From positions 1 through 25,105 of the forward strand of contig JAZKIX010000220.1 in the NCBI GenBank assembly GCA_040384645.1: DNA of 25,105 nt, given 5' to 3'. Positions 23,392 through 25,105 of the stretch are shown piece by piece; the stretch's first letter is position 1, and every line of letters starts with the position of its first letter. The position numbers were made by a program, and so were the translations under genes. Origin of the DNA: JAZKIX01 sp040384645 (GTDB lineage: Bacteria > Pseudomonadota > Gammaproteobacteria > Burkholderiales > Burkholderiaceae_D). The notes beneath the pieces were generated by a model that saw nothing but the letters and a program-made list of their open reading frames with translations, did no database searches and was not told the DNA's origin.

Positions 23392-25105
23392 GTGGCGGCA
23401 ATTAAATCCGCAATTCCTTCCCGTCGTTTTGACGCGGTAATTATTGGCGCTGGTGGTTCTGGCATGCGCGCTTCATTGCAACTGGCTGAGGCCGGTTTGA
23501 ACGTGGCGGTATTGTCGAAAGTATTTCCGACCCGTTCGCATACTGTTGCGGCGCAAGGTGGCATTGGCGCGTCACTTGGCAATATGTCGGAAGATAGCTG
23601 GTACTGGCATATGTTCGACACTGTCAAAGGTGGCGACTATCTAGGTGATCAGGACGCTATTGAATTCATGTGTCGCGAAGCACCAAAAGTGGTCTACGAG
23701 TTGGAGCATTTCGGTATGCCTTTCGACCGCAATCCAGACGGTACTATTTATCAGCGTCCTTTTGGAGGCCACACCGCAAACTTCGGTGAAAAGCCGGTAC
23801 AACGTGCCTGCGCTGCTGCAGACCGCACTGGTCACGCCTTGTTGCACACGCTGTATCAACGCAATGTACGCGCTAAGACCCATTTTTTTGTCGAGTGGAT
23901 GGCAATTGACATCATTCGTGATGCTGATGGTGATGTCGTCGGCGTAGTTGCGCTTGAAATGGAAACCGGCGAGGTCATGATTCTCGAAGCCAAAACCACG
24001 ATATTTGCGACCGGCGGAGCTGGGCGTATCTGGGCCGCTTCGACCAATGCCTTCATCAATACCGGGGACGGCATGGGCATGGCCGCACGTGCTGGCTTGC
24101 CCCTGGAAGATATGGAATTCTGGCAATTCCACCCGACCGGCGTAGCTGGCGCAGGTGTACTTATCACGGAAGGTGTGCGCGGCGAAGGCGGGATTCTGAT
24201 CAATAGTAACGGTGAGCGCTTCATGGAGCGGTATGCGCCAACGCTGAAGGATCTTGCACCGCGCGATTTCGTTTCGCGTTCGATGGACCAGGAAATCAAG
24301 GAAGGTCGTGGTTGCGGTCCGAATAAGGATCACGTCTTGCTCGACTTACGACACATCGGTGCAGAGACAATTCAGAAGCGCTTGCCTTCGATTTTGGAGA
24401 TTGGTCATAAATTCGCTAACGTGGATGCGACCAAGGAGCCAATCCCAGTAGTGCCGACAATCCATTATCAAATGGGTGGTATCCCTACCAATATCTACGG
24501 CCAGGTAGTGGCACCCAAAGATGGCAACCCAAATGCCATTGTCAACGGCATGTATGCCATCGGTGAGTGCGCTTGTGTGTCGGTGCATGGTGCAAACCGC
24601 TTAGGTACTAATTCCTTGCTTGATTTACTGGTGTTCGGCCGTGCTGCCGGCAATCACGTTGTGGCAAGCGATTTGAAGGCGAAAAGTAATAAACCCTTGC
24701 CATCTGATGCTGCGGATTTTGCTTTGGCGCGTTTAGCCAAGCTTGAAACAAGCACCGGATCGGAGCGCGTACAGGATGTAGCCAACGACATCCGTGCCGC
24801 GATGCAAAATTATTGCGGCGTATTCCGTACCGATGAATTATTGCAAGGTGGTTATAAGGCGATTATGGAATTGGACGAGCGGCGCAAGCATGTTTCATTC
24901 AAAGATAAGTCCAAAGTATTTAATACCGCCCGAGTGGAAGCGCTGGAACTTGATAACTTGATCGAAACCGCGAAGGCGACGATTACGTCGGCAGTTGCGC
25001 GCAAAGAATCACGCGGCGCACATGCCCATCGTGATTATGAAAAACGCGACGATGAGAACTGGATGAAACACACGCTTTGGTTCTCCGAAGGTAACCGTCT
25101 GGAAT
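23392..25105 (+). CDS. sdhA: Succinate dehydrogenase flavoprotein subunit (cut by window end)
   Basis: The open frame runs from GTG at 23392-23394 to the window edge, 571 codons of about 592 expected, so only the C-terminal end is missing. It oxidises succinate to fumarate. Visible marks are the FAD motif IIGAGGSGMRASLQLAEAG, His50 in RSHTVAAQGGIGA for covalent FAD linkage, FWQFHPTGVAGAG, the catalytic Arg region LAPRDFVSRSM, HYQMGGIPTN and HGANRLGTNSLLDLLVFG. The GTG start is chosen because homologues begin MAAIKS and because no upstream in-frame start fits between sdhD and this codon; GGAG lies about ten bases upstream. sdhB should follow outside the window. Confidence 0.98.
   Translation, partial: MAAIKSAIPSRRFDAVIIGAGGSGMRASLQLAEAGLNVAVLSKVFPTRSHTVAAQGGIGASLGNMSEDSWYWHMFDTVKGGDYLGDQDAIEFMCREAPKVVYELEHFGMPFDRNPDGTIYQRPFGGHTANFGEKPVQRACAAADRTGHALLHTLYQRNVRAKTHFFVEWMAIDIIRDADGDVVGVVALEMETGEVMILEAKTTIFATGGAGRIWAASTNAFINTGDGMGMAARAGLPLEDMEFWQFHPTGVAGAGVLITEGVRGEGGILINSNGERFMERYAPTLKDLAPRDFVSRSMDQEIKEGRGCGPNKDHVLLDLRHIGAETIQKRLPSILEIGHKFANVDATKEPIPVVPTIHYQMGGIPTNIYGQVVAPKDGNPNAIVNGMYAIGECACVSVHGANRLGTNSLLDLLVFGRAAGNHVVASDLKAKSNKPLPSDAADFALARLAKLETSTGSERVQDVANDIRAAMQNYCGVFRTDELLQGGYKAIMELDERRKHVSFKDKSKVFNTARVEALELDNLIETAKATITSAVARKESRGAHAHRDYEKRDDENWMKHTLWFSEGNRLE

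Overview
The window looks like chromosomal DNA from a betaproteobacterium of the order Burkholderiales, most likely family Oxalobacteraceae. This rests on gene order (mdh, a citE-like lyase and acnA, divergent from a GntR regulator and sdhCDA) and on the style of the Pil-Chp genes. It is my recognition, not a search result. The assembly is a draft: there are four N runs (three of 10, one of 40), and the reading frame does not carry across several of them, so their written lengths are probably not the true gap lengths.

Region 1 (1-611): the 5' part of an unrecognised secreted protein (minus strand), then a complete tRNA-Pro(GGG) on the plus strand with an extended -10 promoter and a strong, two-way intrinsic terminator.

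Region 2 (775-14147, all minus strand): one long operon-like run. It is read in the order pilG-like, pilH, pilI (CheW), pilJ (chemoreceptor), a chpA-like hybrid CheA, a CheW-like protein, APS kinase (cysC), a DHH-family phosphoesterase, a ChrA-type transporter, a sulfotransferase and a last CheW-like protein. The leader upstream of the first gene carries a convincing cyclic-di-GMP-I (GEMM) riboswitch aptamer. It sits between a plausible sigma-70 promoter and a hairpin that pairs with the ribosome binding site of the first gene.

The main discovery candidate is this combination. A full sulfation cassette (PAPS synthesis by CysC, PAPS use by the sulfotransferase, likely PAP removal by the DHH enzyme, possible anion transport by ChrA) is translationally coupled into a type IV pilus chemosensory operon. 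It occupies the place where CheR/CheB-type adaptation genes (pilK/chpB) would be expected, and it is headed by a c-di-GMP sensing RNA. I infer a surface-behaviour circuit in which c-di-GMP sets the level of both the Pil-Chp array and a sulfated product. The sulfated substrate is unknown.

Region 3 (about 14150-15171): roughly 1 kb with no gene I can support. It is followed by a small GlsB/YeaQ-type membrane protein (plus) and a two-way terminator.

Region 4 (15687-25105): TCA cycle block. On the minus strand are mdh, a HpcH/HpaI (citE-like) lyase, a secreted MliC-like protein and acnA. On the plus strand are a GntR/HutC-type regulator, sdhC, sdhD and sdhA, the last cut by the window end. The mdh-gntR intergenic region holds a very good minus-strand promoter and, next to its -35 box, a perfect 12-bp palindrome that is a good candidate operator for the GntR protein.
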